A stretch of DNA of 32,607 nucleotides from Bacillota bacterium (GCA_023412275.1 JAEYNY010000065.1:1-32607); one strand, 5' to 3'. Positions 16,266-23,334 are shown, counted from the first letter of the stretch. Notes: generated by a model not told the origin, from the sequence alone. Numbers and translations are program-made.

Positions 16266-18029
16266 CTAAAAATCACATTCAATCAGGCCTTTTTTTATTG
16301 TTTGAAGCTTAGTATAGTTTGTCAATTTATTGCCCTTAAGATACAGTATATTTAAATTTTTTAACTTTGCTATAGGTGAATAATCAGTTATGATATTTTC
16401 CCTGATATAAAGCTCTGTAAGATTAGCCAAGCCTGCTAACGCGCTTATATTAGAAACCTTATTTCCATTTATTGAAAGTAATTCCAGTTTTATTAATCCT
16501 TTAAGGGGTGAAATATCTTTTATACTGTTTTTATACAAATAAAGCACTCTAAGGTTTTTTAAGGAAGCCAGGGTCGAAACGCTTGTAAGTTTTGTATTGC
16601 TTAAATCCAGATACTCCAGATTCGTGAGCAGCTTCAAATCATTCAAGGTCTTGTATCCTGCCGGAATTTTCAATCTGTACACTTTGGCCAAATCCGACTT
16701 GTATAAAGTCCCGGAAGGTTTGGATATTTTTGACCTTACAGCTTTTTCAACAACTTTATCTGTAAAGGTTACTTTTATCTGTGACACCGGTACTGTTATG
16801 GTAAGAGACTTAATTATTGTATCCCAAACATCAAGACCATAAATCTTTGCAGTTTTATCCGTATAGTCAGGAACATTTGAGAGGCTCCACAGGGATATTC
16901 CCCCTATACCGTACTGTTTTGAAATATCTATCTTTGCCTTTACGCTTCTGCTGTTTTCATAAAGACAAATGTTTTGTGTGTTATTGCTTGTATTGAAATA
17001 TTGCATAACAGGACTTTCAAGTTCATTATTGTAGCCATATGTAATGGACTTACCATTACCGTCCTTATTAATAACCCTGTCATATAACATCTTATACGTG
17101 GGTGGTGGAAGAACTTCCAAGCTCAAAGCCTTTTTCCCCACTTTTCCCCAGGTAGAGCCCTTTGGAACCTGAAATCTCCATTGTGCAGCGTCAAAGCTTA
17201 TCTGAAGCATTACTTTATTCAGATTATTCTTACTGACGTATTTTTTAACATCCTCCATTACACGCTGAATCTGTTTTATAGGAGCAAGACTGTCTATAGG
17301 ATACAGACTATCATAGCCGGTATACTGCATCACCTGTTCTTTTGTGAGCTTTGTCAAAGGCTCATAATCATGGGCCATTATTATCATTCTGTCAGCTACC
17401 TGAGAAATTGTAGTATAATCGTATCCCGAGTAATAAAGCAAAGGATTAACTGCAACATACAATTTTTTATTTATTTCTGCGAGCCTTGGTTTAAGTTCTT
17501 TCAGAAACTGGTTAAAAAAGCTGCTCATTTTCTGCCCGTTGAGTCCTTCTATGTCAATAACAATTCCGTCAAAATAAATATTACTACCCTGTGATATATC
17601 ACTTTTCATTAAGTCTACTATTGATTGAATGGCTTTATCCCTCTGCTCCTTGTAAGGAAGGATTTTTTCAGCATTTGCACTATCAGAGAAAATTCCCATT
17701 TGAATTGACTTGTTCTTGCTTTTTGCGTATTTAAGAACCTCAATATAATCAGATGGATAATAAAAATCAGTATTTCCATTTTCTCCAAAGGTAGTATTTA
17801 TACCTTCTGTCAGGTCACCGTCAAGTCTACCCCACAAAAAGCTTACAGAGTCAAGAGAATCTATGTATTTTTCTAAATTATCCGAAAAAGTTACTCTAGC
17901 AGGATAAAAAGCATGTAGTTCCAGCTTTTTTACTGCTGCTGCCTGTGCCACGGGTGCTACTTGAGAGACAAAGCCAAAAGCCATAGCCAGTATAAGTATC
18001 ACGCAGATAAGTGTTTTATATATTTTCAT
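16266..18029 (-). CDS. Secreted GH18-like glycosidase with C-terminal leucine-rich repeats
   Basis: A 587-residue exported protein. The signal peptide is residues 1-30, ending AQA. Residues about 35-400 form a GH18-type barrel; the active-site strand is FDGIVIDIEGL. It retains the catalytic Glu161 and Asp159 but has Val157 where the DxxDxDxE motif normally has Asp. Spore cortex or peptidoglycan glucosaminidases such as SleL are in the same fold family. The C-terminus (about 470-587) has five internalin-like repeats of 22 residues, for example LTNLEYLDLSNTKLTSVSTL and LKNLRVLYLYKNSIKDISPL. The LRRs probably give protein or glycan binding. Substrate (chitin, peptidoglycan or host/plant glycan) is undetermined. 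GGAGC precedes the ATG. Confidence 0.8.
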   Translation of the reverse strand: MKIYKTLICVILILAMAFGFVSQVAPVAQAAAVKKLELHAFYPARVTFSDNLEKYIDSLDSVSFLWGRLDGDLTEGINTTFGENGNTDFYYPSDYIEVLKYAKSKNKSIQMGIFSDSANAEKILPYKEQRDKAIQSIVDLMKSDISQGSNIYFDGIVIDIEGLNGQKMSSFFNQFLKELKPRLAEINKKLYVAVNPLLYYSGYDYTTISQVADRMIIMAHDYEPLTKLTKEQVMQYTGYDSLYPIDSLAPIKQIQRVMEDVKKYVSKNNLNKVMLQISFDAAQWRFQVPKGSTWGKVGKKALSLEVLPPPTYKMLYDRVINKDGNGKSITYGYNNELESPVMQYFNTSNNTQNICLYENSRSVKAKIDISKQYGIGGISLWSLSNVPDYTDKTAKIYGLDVWDTIIKSLTITVPVSQIKVTFTDKVVEKAVRSKISKPSGTLYKSDLAKVYRLKIPAGYKTLNDLKLLTNLEYLDLSNTKLTSVSTLASLKNLRVLYLYKNSIKDISPLKGLIKLELLSINGNKVSNISALAGLANLTELYIRENIITDYSPIAKLKNLNILYLKGNKLTNYTKLQTIKKGLIECDF

Positions 18030-18186
18030 TTTTACAGCTCCTACCTCTTTTAATTATATACTGATTCTATCACATCAGCCTTAGTCCATATGTTAAAAAT
18101 TAGTTACAGAGTAAAGAACAAATACATACCTGTCATCATACAATACACTATGCAATCAAAAGCCGTTTAAAAAAGGAGTGTTTGCA

Positions 18187-18519
18187 ATGAATATAGGTGA
18201 TAAGGCAAAAGAGCTTACAAATGCAGTAATGGGTACAAAAGAATATACAGAGCTTAAACAGGCTAAATCCGTTATTGATAAAAACAAGGAATTACGTTCT
18301 AAAATTGAAGATTTCAAGAAGAAAGAAGATGCCTTATACAAAGGTAAGCTTTCCTCTAGTGAAGCCCAAAAAAGAGCGACAGAGTTGAACAAAATCTTTG
18401 AAAATCTAAATAGTATACCTGAGGTTAACAGGTTTGTTAATGCAGAGAAGTCCTTCAATGATATGCTTCAAAAAGTTTATAGACAAGTTAACGATACCCT
18501 TGAGGCATCTTTAAAATAA
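18187..18519 (+). CDS. YlbF/YmcA family protein
   Basis: A 110-residue all-helical, charged protein matching the YlbF/YmcA (Com_YlbF) family in size and pattern: ELTNAVMGTKEYTELKQAKSV, then coiled-coil-forming helices with many Lys and Glu. In Bacillus, members form a complex with YaaT that affects RNase Y activity, competence and sporulation. Here the role is not proven. The ATG at 18187 has AAGGAG 8 nt upstream. A CATACAAT at 18137-18144 equals the sigma-E -10 consensus and would fit sporulation timing, but I see no convincing -35. It is divergent from the GH18-LRR gene and has its own terminator. Confidence 0.8.
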   Translation: MNIGDKAKELTNAVMGTKEYTELKQAKSVIDKNKELRSKIEDFKKKEDALYKGKLSSSEAQKRATELNKIFENLNSIPEVNRFVNAEKSFNDMLQKVYRQVNDTLEASLK

Positions 18520-18540
18520 TTTATTTATTTTTTTTATGCC

Positions 18541-18577
18541 GCTAAAAAGCCGGATTTCTACTTCCGGCCTTTTTAGC
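18541..18577. terminator. Bidirectional terminator
   Basis: Long inverted repeat GCTAAAAAGCCGG / CCGGCCTTTTTAGC with one bulge and a 10-nt loop. It lies between convergent ylbF-like and spore-protein genes. Confidence 0.85.
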
Positions 18578-18586
18578 TTAAATTAT

Positions 18587-19033
18587 TTACACTGCATTAT
18601 GAACAAAGGAAACTATCGATGCTACCGGTATATCAGTTACTGAACCTACTGTATAAACAGGTAGAGAGTCCCAACCGCCTGCAGTTGCAGCTCCGTTTAT
18701 ACTTCCAGGTAAAACAGGACCAGGGCCATATGCTCCGGCTGAATATCCTCCGGTTGAACCACATCCGCCGCCCATACCGGCTCCACCGCCATATCCGTAT
18801 CCCGGATTAAATCCTGTACATGCATTACCTAATGAACATCCCGGTGGTGGACCAATTCTAGTTATCAATCTAACAAATACAGGGTTTACAGCTAATAAAA
18901 CTCCGGTAAAACCAGAGCCGGATTGACCACCGCTGCTTGTGAAAATTGTTACAGTCTGACCTATATAACTTGCAAGCAGTGCGTCCCAATTACCTACTGG
19001 CGATGCTCCAGCAAATCCACATCCTTCTCCCAT
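18587..19033 (-). CDS. Gly-rich putative spore surface protein, paralogue 1
   Basis: A 148-residue protein with a three-part plan shared by three genes here. The N-terminal block (about 15-65) is NWDALLASYIGQTVTIFTSS then GFTGVLLAVNPVFVRLITRI, a small beta-rich module ending in GPPPGCSLGN. The middle is low-complexity Gly/Tyr/Ala with Cys. The conserved C-terminus is GGWDSLPVYTVGSVTDIPVA then SIVSFVHNAV. The beta module is reminiscent of short Sm-like or DUF2642-type coat modules, but I am not certain of the family. Function in spore coat or exosporium is inferred from composition and a shared sigma-K-like promoter. AAAGGAG is 8 nt before the ATG at 19033. Confidence 0.75.
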   Translation of the reverse strand: MGEGCGFAGASPVGNWDALLASYIGQTVTIFTSSGGQSGSGFTGVLLAVNPVFVRLITRIGPPPGCSLGNACTGFNPGYGYGGGAGMGGGCGSTGGYSAGAYGPGPVLPGSINGAATAGGWDSLPVYTVGSVTDIPVASIVSFVHNAV

Positions 19034-19080
19034 TTGAATAACTCCTTTCAAAATACATTTATCGAGTAACCACTCTAGTT

Positions 19081-19111
19081 CATATTATGTTGACACTATA
19101 CATAATGTTAC
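19081..19111 (-). promoter_or_regulatory. Sigma-K-like promoter, paralogue 1
   Basis: GTAAC, 17 nt, CATAATATG on the minus strand (-35 at 19107-19111, -10 at 19081-19089). It fits the sigma-K pattern AC-N16/17-CATANNNTA except for the last base, and is repeated upstream of three neighbouring genes. Confidence 0.6.
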
Positions 19112-19150
19112 TTTTATATAATTTAATACTCAAAATGCTCTAAAAATACA

Positions 19151-19175
19151 GAGACTGGTGAAAAACGCCAGTCTC
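19151..19175 (-). terminator. Probable terminator of paralogue 2
   Basis: GAGACTGG / CCAGTCTC with a 9-nt loop. On the minus strand it is followed by TGTATTTTTAG, an imperfect T-tract. Confidence 0.55.
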
Positions 19176-19211
19176 AAAAAGTATTGCAGTTATTCATCCA
19201 AATCCCATATC

Positions 19212-19688
19212 TTAAACTGCATTATGGACAAAGGAAACTATTGATGGTACAGGTATATCTGTTACTGAACCCACAGTATATACCGGAATTGAATCCCAGC
19301 CGCCTGCAGATACCGCACCGTTTACACTTCCCGGAACTATCGGGCCTGACATTCCGGCACCATATCCGCCATAGCCTGAACCTCCCCAATTCCCTGAACC
19401 GCAACCTCCGCCGTAGCCTCCACCGTATCCTTCTCCTACTGAAAAGTTCGAGCAAGAATTCCCAAGCGAACATCCCGGAGGAGGGCCTATTCTGGTGAGA
19501 AGTCTTACAAATACGGAATTAACAGTCATCAACACACCTGTGAAACCTGATCCGGACTCGCCGCCGCTGCTTGTAAAAATGGTTACAGTCTGACCTATAT
19601 ATTTTGCGAGCAAAGCTTCCCAGTTCACGACGGGTGAACACGCTGCTGCCTTTGTCACTCCACGTTCAAATTCAAATTCTTCTGACAT
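19212..19688 (-). CDS. Gly-rich putative spore surface protein, paralogue 2
   Basis: The longest of the three paralogues at 158 residues. It has a distinct acidic start (MSEEFEFERGVTKAAA) before the shared module NWEALLAKYIGQTVTIFTSS and GFTGVLMTVNSVFVRLLTRI. The Gly-rich middle differs in sequence and length from the other copies, while the C-terminus (AGGWDSIPVYTVGSVTDIPV) is nearly identical to copy 1. That pattern, constant ends and a drifting low-complexity centre, is typical of structural surface proteins. AAGGAGG is 7 nt upstream of the ATG. Its own promoter (19721-19751) and terminator flank it. Confidence 0.75.
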   Translation of the reverse strand: MSEEFEFERGVTKAAACSPVVNWEALLAKYIGQTVTIFTSSGGESGSGFTGVLMTVNSVFVRLLTRIGPPPGCSLGNSCSNFSVGEGYGGGYGGGCGSGNWGGSGYGGYGAGMSGPIVPGSVNGAVSAGGWDSIPVYTVGSVTDIPVPSIVSFVHNAV

Positions 19689-19720
19689 TCCACTTCCTCC
19701 TTAAATACTTAAATCTAATT

Positions 19721-19751
19721 CATCTTATGTGAACTTAGGAATAAATGTGAC
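19721..19751 (-). promoter_or_regulatory. Sigma-K-like promoter, paralogue 2
   Basis: GTCAC (19747-19751), 17 nt, CATAAGATG (19721-19729) on the minus strand; about 32 nt before the ATG at 19688. Confidence 0.6.
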
Positions 19752-19762
19752 TACTTGAAATT

Positions 19763-19805
19763 AAAAACAGCAACCTGACGGGAACCGTCAGGCTGCTGTT
19801 TTTTT
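19763..19805. terminator. Terminator after the Tyr/Gly-rich gene
   Basis: AAAAACAGCAACCTGACGG and CCGTCAGGCTGCTGTTTTT pair almost perfectly (one G-T position). On the minus strand it ends the operon of paralogue 3 and the Tyr/Gly-rich gene. Confidence 0.85.
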
Positions 19806-19817
19806 ACTATATCAGGT

Positions 19818-20141
19818 TCAATAACCATAGTTATTGTAACCATAATCGTTATATCCTCCGTAGTTATTGCCATAGTTATAGCCGTAGTCATAATCTCTGC
19901 CATAGCCGAAATTTCCGGAAAATCCGAAAGGGGAACCAAAGTTATTTCCAAAAAACTGATTTCCATATCCATAAGGCCCGTAGTTACCAAAATTGCTATA
20001 TCCACCGTAACCCATATTCCCATACATAGCAAAGGGTGATCCGTAGTTATAACCGTTGTAAAGTGAATAAAGATAGGGCTGCATGGACCCTCCATAAAGT
20101 CCTCCGTAAAACGGTAAATATCTTGTATCCGTAGTACTCAC
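19818..20141 (-). CDS. Tyr/Gly/Asn-rich low-complexity protein, putative coat protein
   Basis: A 107-residue reading frame made of YGGY, NYG and FGN-type repeats (for example GYGGYSNFGNYGPYGYGNQF), the composition of spore coat or exosporium proteins. It follows paralogue 3 by 24 nt and ends at a strong terminator, so it is probably cotranscribed from the sigma-K-like promoter at 20625. The start is odd. The only conventional in-frame early start, GTG at 20141, overlaps the AGGAGG Shine-Dalgarno; the codon at the ideal distance (8 nt) is ACG. A later in-frame ATG (MQPYLY, 20082-20084) also follows a GGAGG. Composition upstream of that ATG still looks coding. The overlapping M/I/T-rich frame at 19751-20095 is rejected because it reads through the terminator. 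Confidence 0.65.
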   Translation of the reverse strand: MSTTDTRYLPFYGGLYGGSMQPYLYSLYNGYNYGSPFAMYGNMGYGGYSNFGNYGPYGYGNQFFGNNFGSPFGFSGNFGYGRDYDYGYNYGNNYGGYNDYGYNNYGY

Positions 20142-20165
20142 CTCCTAAGCCAAAATTGCTTTTTA

Positions 20166-20591
20166 TTAAACTGCACTGTGTACAAAAGAAACAATTGCTG
20201 CAATAGGTATATCCACTACAGAACCAACCGTATAAACAGGTAGATTGCTCCAGCCGCCTGCAGTAACAGCTCCAACCTGTCCTGCCGGGCCGCCCATTCC
20301 ATAACCTGAACCACATCCTGAGCCATAGCCTGCTCCGTATCCTCCACCATAACCGCCCTGTGAAAATCCACTACATGAATTGCCCAGAGCGCATCCAGGA
20401 GGTGGACCAATTCTGGATATTAATCTTACGAAAACAGGGTTTACTGTCAAAATTACCCCTGTAAAACCTGAGCCTGACTGACCACCGCTACTTGTAAAAA
20501 TTGTTACTGTTTCTCCTACATAGTTGGCAAGCAAGGCACCCCAATTTGCTACAGGGGATATACCTCCGCCACATCCACAACCATCTGACAT
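20166..20591 (-). CDS. Gly-rich putative spore surface protein, paralogue 3
   Basis: A 141-residue member of the three-gene family. The N-terminus is Cys/Gly-rich (MSDGCGCGGG); the conserved module reads NWGALLANYVGETVTIFTSS and GFTGVILTVNPVFVRLISRI, then GPPPGCALGN. The Gly/Tyr middle contains repeated YGSGCGSGYGMGG-type runs. The C-terminus GGWSNLPVYTVGSVVDIPIA is recognisably that of the other copies but the most divergent. AAGGAG lies 10 nt before the ATG. Cys pairs in the Gly-rich part could cross-link in the coat (inference). It is first in a probable two-gene unit with the Tyr/Gly-rich protein. Confidence 0.75.
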   Translation of the reverse strand: MSDGCGCGGGISPVANWGALLANYVGETVTIFTSSGGQSGSGFTGVILTVNPVFVRLISRIGPPPGCALGNSCSGFSQGGYGGGYGAGYGSGCGSGYGMGGPAGQVGAVTAGGWSNLPVYTVGSVVDIPIAAIVSFVHSAV

Positions 20592-20624
20592 AGTACGCTA
20601 TCTCCTTTCATTTATTTCATACTA

Positions 20625-20655
20625 TACTTTATGTCTACTTTTTAGTCTGTGTTAC
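20625..20655 (-). promoter_or_regulatory. Sigma-K-like promoter, paralogue 3
   Basis: GTAAC (20651-20655), 17 nt, CATAAAGTA (20625-20633) on the minus strand. This copy matches the sigma-K -10 CATANNNTA exactly. Confidence 0.65.
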
Positions 20656-20675
20656 TTTTGAGATAACTTTTAGTC

Positions 20676-21041
20676 TTATGTATCCTTGGATATTTCTACC
20701 CGGACTTTTTCGAAAGGTTCTTCGTCCCTGCCTTTTGATTGTGAAAAAACATGGATATCCATACATGCGTTTTGCATGTTTTCATACCCGGTACCATCAT
20801 TTGATATCACATCATAGTTTGTTATATTTTGGAAATTAAATGGTATTATGTTGCCGGAATCATCCATATAGTTGATTTCCAGTTTTTCAATCTTGGAATC
20901 CACAGGACTGGTCCAATATGGCTTAAAACCAACTCCGATAATTTTTCCGTTAATACCATGGGAAGGTATATTCAACCTGCACCCTTGCCTGGCAAGATTC
21001 AAGAGTGCAAGCTTTAGATTTTCGATTTGTTTATAATTCAT
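20676..21041 (-). CDS. Hypothetical protein, putative late-sporulation gene
   Basis: A 121-residue soluble protein of unknown family. No signal peptide, membrane segment or low-complexity region. The middle contains INGKIIGVGFKPYWTSPVDS and a beta-rich stretch KLEINYMDDSGNIIPFNFQN. The opening NYKQIENLKLALLNLARQ is a helix. Its link to sporulation rests only on the sigma-K-like promoter at 21084-21114, the same as for the Gly-rich genes. GGAAG is 8 nt before the ATG at 21041, which is chosen over a GTG at 21050. No terminator is visible before the next promoter. Confidence 0.65.
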   Translation of the reverse strand: MNYKQIENLKLALLNLARQGCRLNIPSHGINGKIIGVGFKPYWTSPVDSKIEKLEINYMDDSGNIIPFNFQNITNYDVISNDGTGYENMQNACMDIHVFSQSKGRDEEPFEKVRVEISKDT

Positions 21042-21083
21042 TAACGTCACTTCCGTAAACCTACCACCAATAATCAGCTACTA

Positions 21084-21114
21084 CATCTTATGTTTACTTG
21101 GCTGTTTAGGTTAC
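21084..21114 (-). promoter_or_regulatory. Sigma-K-like promoter of the hypothetical gene
   Basis: GTAAC (21110-21114), 17 nt, CATAAGATG (21084-21092) on the minus strand. Its -10 is identical to that of paralogue 2. Confidence 0.6.
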
Positions 21115-21152
21115 ATAAATTATTTGCCAGGTCAGAGAAATGAGAAAGCGTG

Positions 21153-21560
21153 CTAAATCTGCTGGTATAAATTAGAATCTTCTTTTGCTATTCTTTGTTC
21201 AAGAAGGGCAAAAATTCTTTGTGATTCACTTACAAACAAGTCTATTTCATTTGTTATTTTAGTTCTGGTATTAAAACGATCTTTATATGCCATAAATTGG
21301 GCACTTATGGTTCCCATTTCATCTATATAAGCCTGTGCTGTTGTTCGCACTTCAGAATTGCTGCTTTTAAGGAGCTGCGGATACATGTACTGGTCTTCTG
21401 TACCAAGGTGAACTTTAAGTTTACCGGCAAGGTTACTTATCTTTGATGAAATCTCAAGAGCCTCATTGGCAATGTTTTTATGGTTTATATAGGATTTAAT
21501 ATCTGACAGAATCTCAGCAATCTCTTCATGCTGCCTTTTTAAAGTTTCTAAATATAACAT
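21153..21560 (-). CDS. Hemerythrin/HHE domain-like protein
   Basis: A 135-residue four-helix-bundle protein. The first helix has LKRQHEEIAEIL (His10). The second has GKLKVHLGTEDQYMYPQLLK, the HLxxED-YP pattern of HHE cation-binding domains. The last helix has LEQRIAKEDSNLYQQI, where His is often found at the position taken here by Arg or Ile. Such domains bind a di-iron centre for oxygen or NO sensing, handling or storage; with fewer His than usual, metal content is uncertain. GGAGG precedes the ATG at 21560. A faint GTAAC-N18-CATGGGGTA upstream resembles the neighbouring sigma-K-like promoters but is too weak to assign. Confidence 0.7.
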   Translation of the reverse strand: MLYLETLKRQHEEIAEILSDIKSYINHKNIANEALEISSKISNLAGKLKVHLGTEDQYMYPQLLKSSNSEVRTTAQAYIDEMGTISAQFMAYKDRFNTRTKITNEIDLFVSESQRIFALLEQRIAKEDSNLYQQI

Positions 21561-21621
21561 TTATCGTCCTCCTGCAATTTTATATTCCTTATATACCCCA
21601 TGTAATTGCTCTAAAACATTG

Positions 21622-22179
21622 TTACTCATGTAGTTGCTTTTCTTTTTTCAACTTGCTAATCTTTCTTAGATACCCTATTACTAACCAAGTAAGAAATACA
21701 CCGAATATTCCGTTAATGCAAACCAGAGGAGAAATAAAAGCCATATAGCTACTGTTATATCTTAAACTTGAGAATATTCCGTTAATAATATTAACTAAAA
21801 ATGCAAACAGGTTTAGTAATCCTACAGTGCCCATAAAAGTACTTATTCTTCTGTAATGATTAATCTTTGACTCTATATCGGAATATATGTCAAAGGGACC
21901 TTCTGAAGATTTCTTTCTAAGAAAAATCCAGCGATAATATGTAGCAACACATTCAATACCACTTTCCTCTAAAAACCTTATATATGCTATACTTTCAGCG
22001 TGTGAGGGGACATGTTCCAGAAGTTCGAGCCTGTAAATATAATCATTGTTTGGTGCTTCCGTAAAAACATATCTGCACCATGAATAATCCGTTAATGCCA
22101 TCCCCTTAGATGACATTTCATTAAGCCATTTTTCCTCTTTTTCAAAATCCCAATATGCTTTCCATACAACATGTTTCAT
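21622..22179 (-). CDS. DUF2812 family membrane protein
   Basis: A 185-residue protein. It begins with a soluble region typical of DUF2812 (KAYWDFEKEEKWLNEMSSKG, then YRLELLEH and YYRWIFLRKK). Two hydrophobic segments follow (about 113-137 and 147-170) and a Lys-rich tail. DUF2812 proteins are commonly encoded next to PadR regulators, as here. The start overlaps the PadR stop by one base (TAATG), so the two are translationally coupled. Their molecular role is not established; a membrane-stress or resistance sensing partner is one possibility. Confidence 0.8.
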   Translation of the reverse strand: MKHVVWKAYWDFEKEEKWLNEMSSKGMALTDYSWCRYVFTEAPNNDYIYRLELLEHVPSHAESIAYIRFLEESGIECVATYYRWIFLRKKSSEGPFDIYSDIESKINHYRRISTFMGTVGLLNLFAFLVNIINGIFSSLRYNSSYMAFISPLVCINGIFGVFLTWLVIGYLRKISKLKKEKQLHE

Positions 22180-22505
22180 TAAAATCCACCCCCTGTAATT
22201 TTCTTACCGTTTTCAACCAACTCTTCCAGTCTAACTATCTCACCACTGATAATCTCTTTACCCAAGTCAGTTATTTCATATTCCTTTTTCCTTGAGTCCT
22301 TTTCTACACTAATAGATTTAATCCAATTTTTGTCTAACAATGTATTAATTGCTCCATACAAAGTACCTGCTCCAAGATTAACTCTTTGCTTGCTTAAATC
22401 CTTTACATTTTGCATTATCCCATACCCATGCAGCGGTTTATACAGTGAGAGGAGAATATAGAAGACGGCTTCAGTTAACGCACCTCGTTCTTGACTTTCG
22501 GGCAT
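22179..22505 (-). CDS. PadR family transcriptional regulator
   Basis: A 108-residue winged-helix repressor. It shows the family motifs AVFYILLSLYKPLHGYGIMQ, LGAGTLYGAINTLLDKNWI and RKKEYEITDLGKEII. It lacks a long C-terminal dimerisation helix, as in subfamily-2 PadR proteins. AAGGAG is 8 nt upstream of the ATG. It is first in an operon with a DUF2812 protein, and its promoter carries a 15-bp tandem repeat that is the obvious candidate operator for autorepression. Confidence 0.88.
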   Translation of the reverse strand: MPESQERGALTEAVFYILLSLYKPLHGYGIMQNVKDLSKQRVNLGAGTLYGAINTLLDKNWIKSISVEKDSRKKEYEITDLGKEIISGEIVRLEELVENGKKITGGGF

Positions 22506-22521
22506 TTAAATCACTCCTTGC

Positions 22522-22596
22522 TTTTGCAGTTCTATCGGCAACTGTTATATCGACTACCGTTATATCTGTTACAATTATATCGGCTTCCGTTATAAT
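22522..22596. repeat. Five tandem 15-bp repeats at the padR promoter
   Basis: On the minus strand the units are roughly GATATAACGGTAGTC (22552-22566), GATATAACAGTTGCC (22537-22551), GATATAATTGTAACA (22567-22581), and more diverged outer units (22582-22596 and 22522-22536). Period is exactly 15 bp over 75 bp. The array covers the promoter spacer, the -10 and the region towards the start codon. Confidence 0.7.
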
Positions 22597-22602
22597 TGTC
22601 AA
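22574..22602 (-). promoter_or_regulatory. padR promoter
   Basis: Perfect TTGACA (22597-22602), 17-nt spacer and perfect TATAAT (22574-22579) on the minus strand. It is embedded in the 15-bp repeat array. Confidence 0.8.
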
Positions 22603-22611
22603 TAATTCGGT

Positions 22612-22663
22612 AAAAAAAGAAGCTTAAATGTAATTTTCTAAAAAGTTACATTCAGGCTTCTTT
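22612..22663 (-). terminator. Terminator of the DinB-like gene
   Basis: On the minus strand AAAGAAGC-type and GCTTCTTT arms, with an inner TGTAA/TTACA pairing, run into a seven-T tract. Confidence 0.75.
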
Positions 22664-22688
22664 GATATTGTTACATGACATTATTTAA

Positions 22689-23177
22689 TTATTTTTTTGG
22701 AAAAGCCGATTTAAACAGTTCAATATTTCTGTCAATTAGTTGTTTATGAAAGTCTACATGCTCTGTATATTGGCCAAGTGCCTCTTCCAAATTCACTCTG
22801 CCTCTTTTATCATGTATATATGCATACTTGGTCCAATCAGAATCAATAATTGTTTTTAGATGGTTTACCATGTAGCTGCGCACTAATTTCATTAGTTCCA
22901 TAGACATTTTAAGATCTGAATACTGGTAGTCTAAATTTCTTGTCCATATTTGATCAAATGAAAGGACAGGAGTATCCGGTTGTGCAATTGCCTTCCTATA
23001 ACGATGGAAATTGGCAATATCAACCTCCATACAATGAATTATCTGCTCCTTTATAGACCAGGCATCTTCAGATGGCCTAAATAGTATAAGCTCATCAGAT
23101 AGTTCAAGTACATAATCAAATTCATGTGATAAAAGCTCAAATTTTTGTAATAGACTGATCTTTTCCTCTTTTGTCAT
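22689..23177 (-). CDS. DinB-like (DinB_2) metal-binding family protein
   Basis: A 162-residue four-helix protein of the DinB/YfiT superfamily. The sequence AWSIKEQIIHCMEVDIANFH gives the first metal His, and EHVDFHKQLIDRN near the C-terminus gives the other two, matching the usual three-His arrangement. Members are thiol-dependent S-transferases or metal-dependent hydrolases; bacillithiol or related thiols are known cofactors for some. The substrate here is unknown. AGGAAATGG precedes the ATG. It sits alone, downstream of the terminator of the biosynthetic locus. Confidence 0.8.
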   Translation of the reverse strand: MTKEEKISLLQKFELLSHEFDYVLELSDELILFRPSEDAWSIKEQIIHCMEVDIANFHRYRKAIAQPDTPVLSFDQIWTRNLDYQYSDLKMSMELMKLVRSYMVNHLKTIIDSDWTKYAYIHDKRGRVNLEEALGQYTEHVDFHKQLIDRNIELFKSAFPKK

Positions 23178-23290
23178 TTTACCATTTCCTCACTTTTTTT
23201 GAAATGAAAACATGTTATATCTAAATTGTAATATTTTACATTCTCAACGTCAAATTAAAGGTTCATTTCCATATTGGTTATCCGTAACAT

Positions 23291-23334
23291 AAAAATATTA
23301 GGCGGATGTGGAAAAACATCCGCCTAATATTTTT
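23291..23334. terminator. Perfect 19-bp terminator ending the biosynthetic operon
   Basis: Arms AAAAATATTAGGCGGATGT and ACATCCGCCTAATATTTTT with a 6-nt loop. It begins 17 nt past the stop of the 7-codon ORF. Confidence 0.85.

Noticed and set aside
18137..18144. CATACAAT, equal to the sigma-E -10 consensus, upstream of the YlbF-family gene
   Set aside because: No acceptable -35 at the right distance; kept only as a remark.
19751..20095. 114-residue M/I/T-rich reading frame (minus) overlapping the Tyr/Gly-rich gene
   Set aside because: Shadow frame of the repetitive codons; it reads through the terminator hairpin at 19763-19805, and its composition is implausible.
21565..21630. Fifth sigma-K-like promoter (GTAAC-N18-CATGGGGTA) before the hemerythrin-like gene
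   Set aside because: Spacer is one base longer and the -10 lacks the CATA core; similarity may be chance.
22445..22627. Plus-strand frame with a pentapeptide-like repeat (ATVIS, TTVIS, VTIIS)
   Set aside because: The periodicity is simply the 15-bp DNA repeat read in frame. The frame lies antisense to padR and its promoter and has no ribosome binding site.
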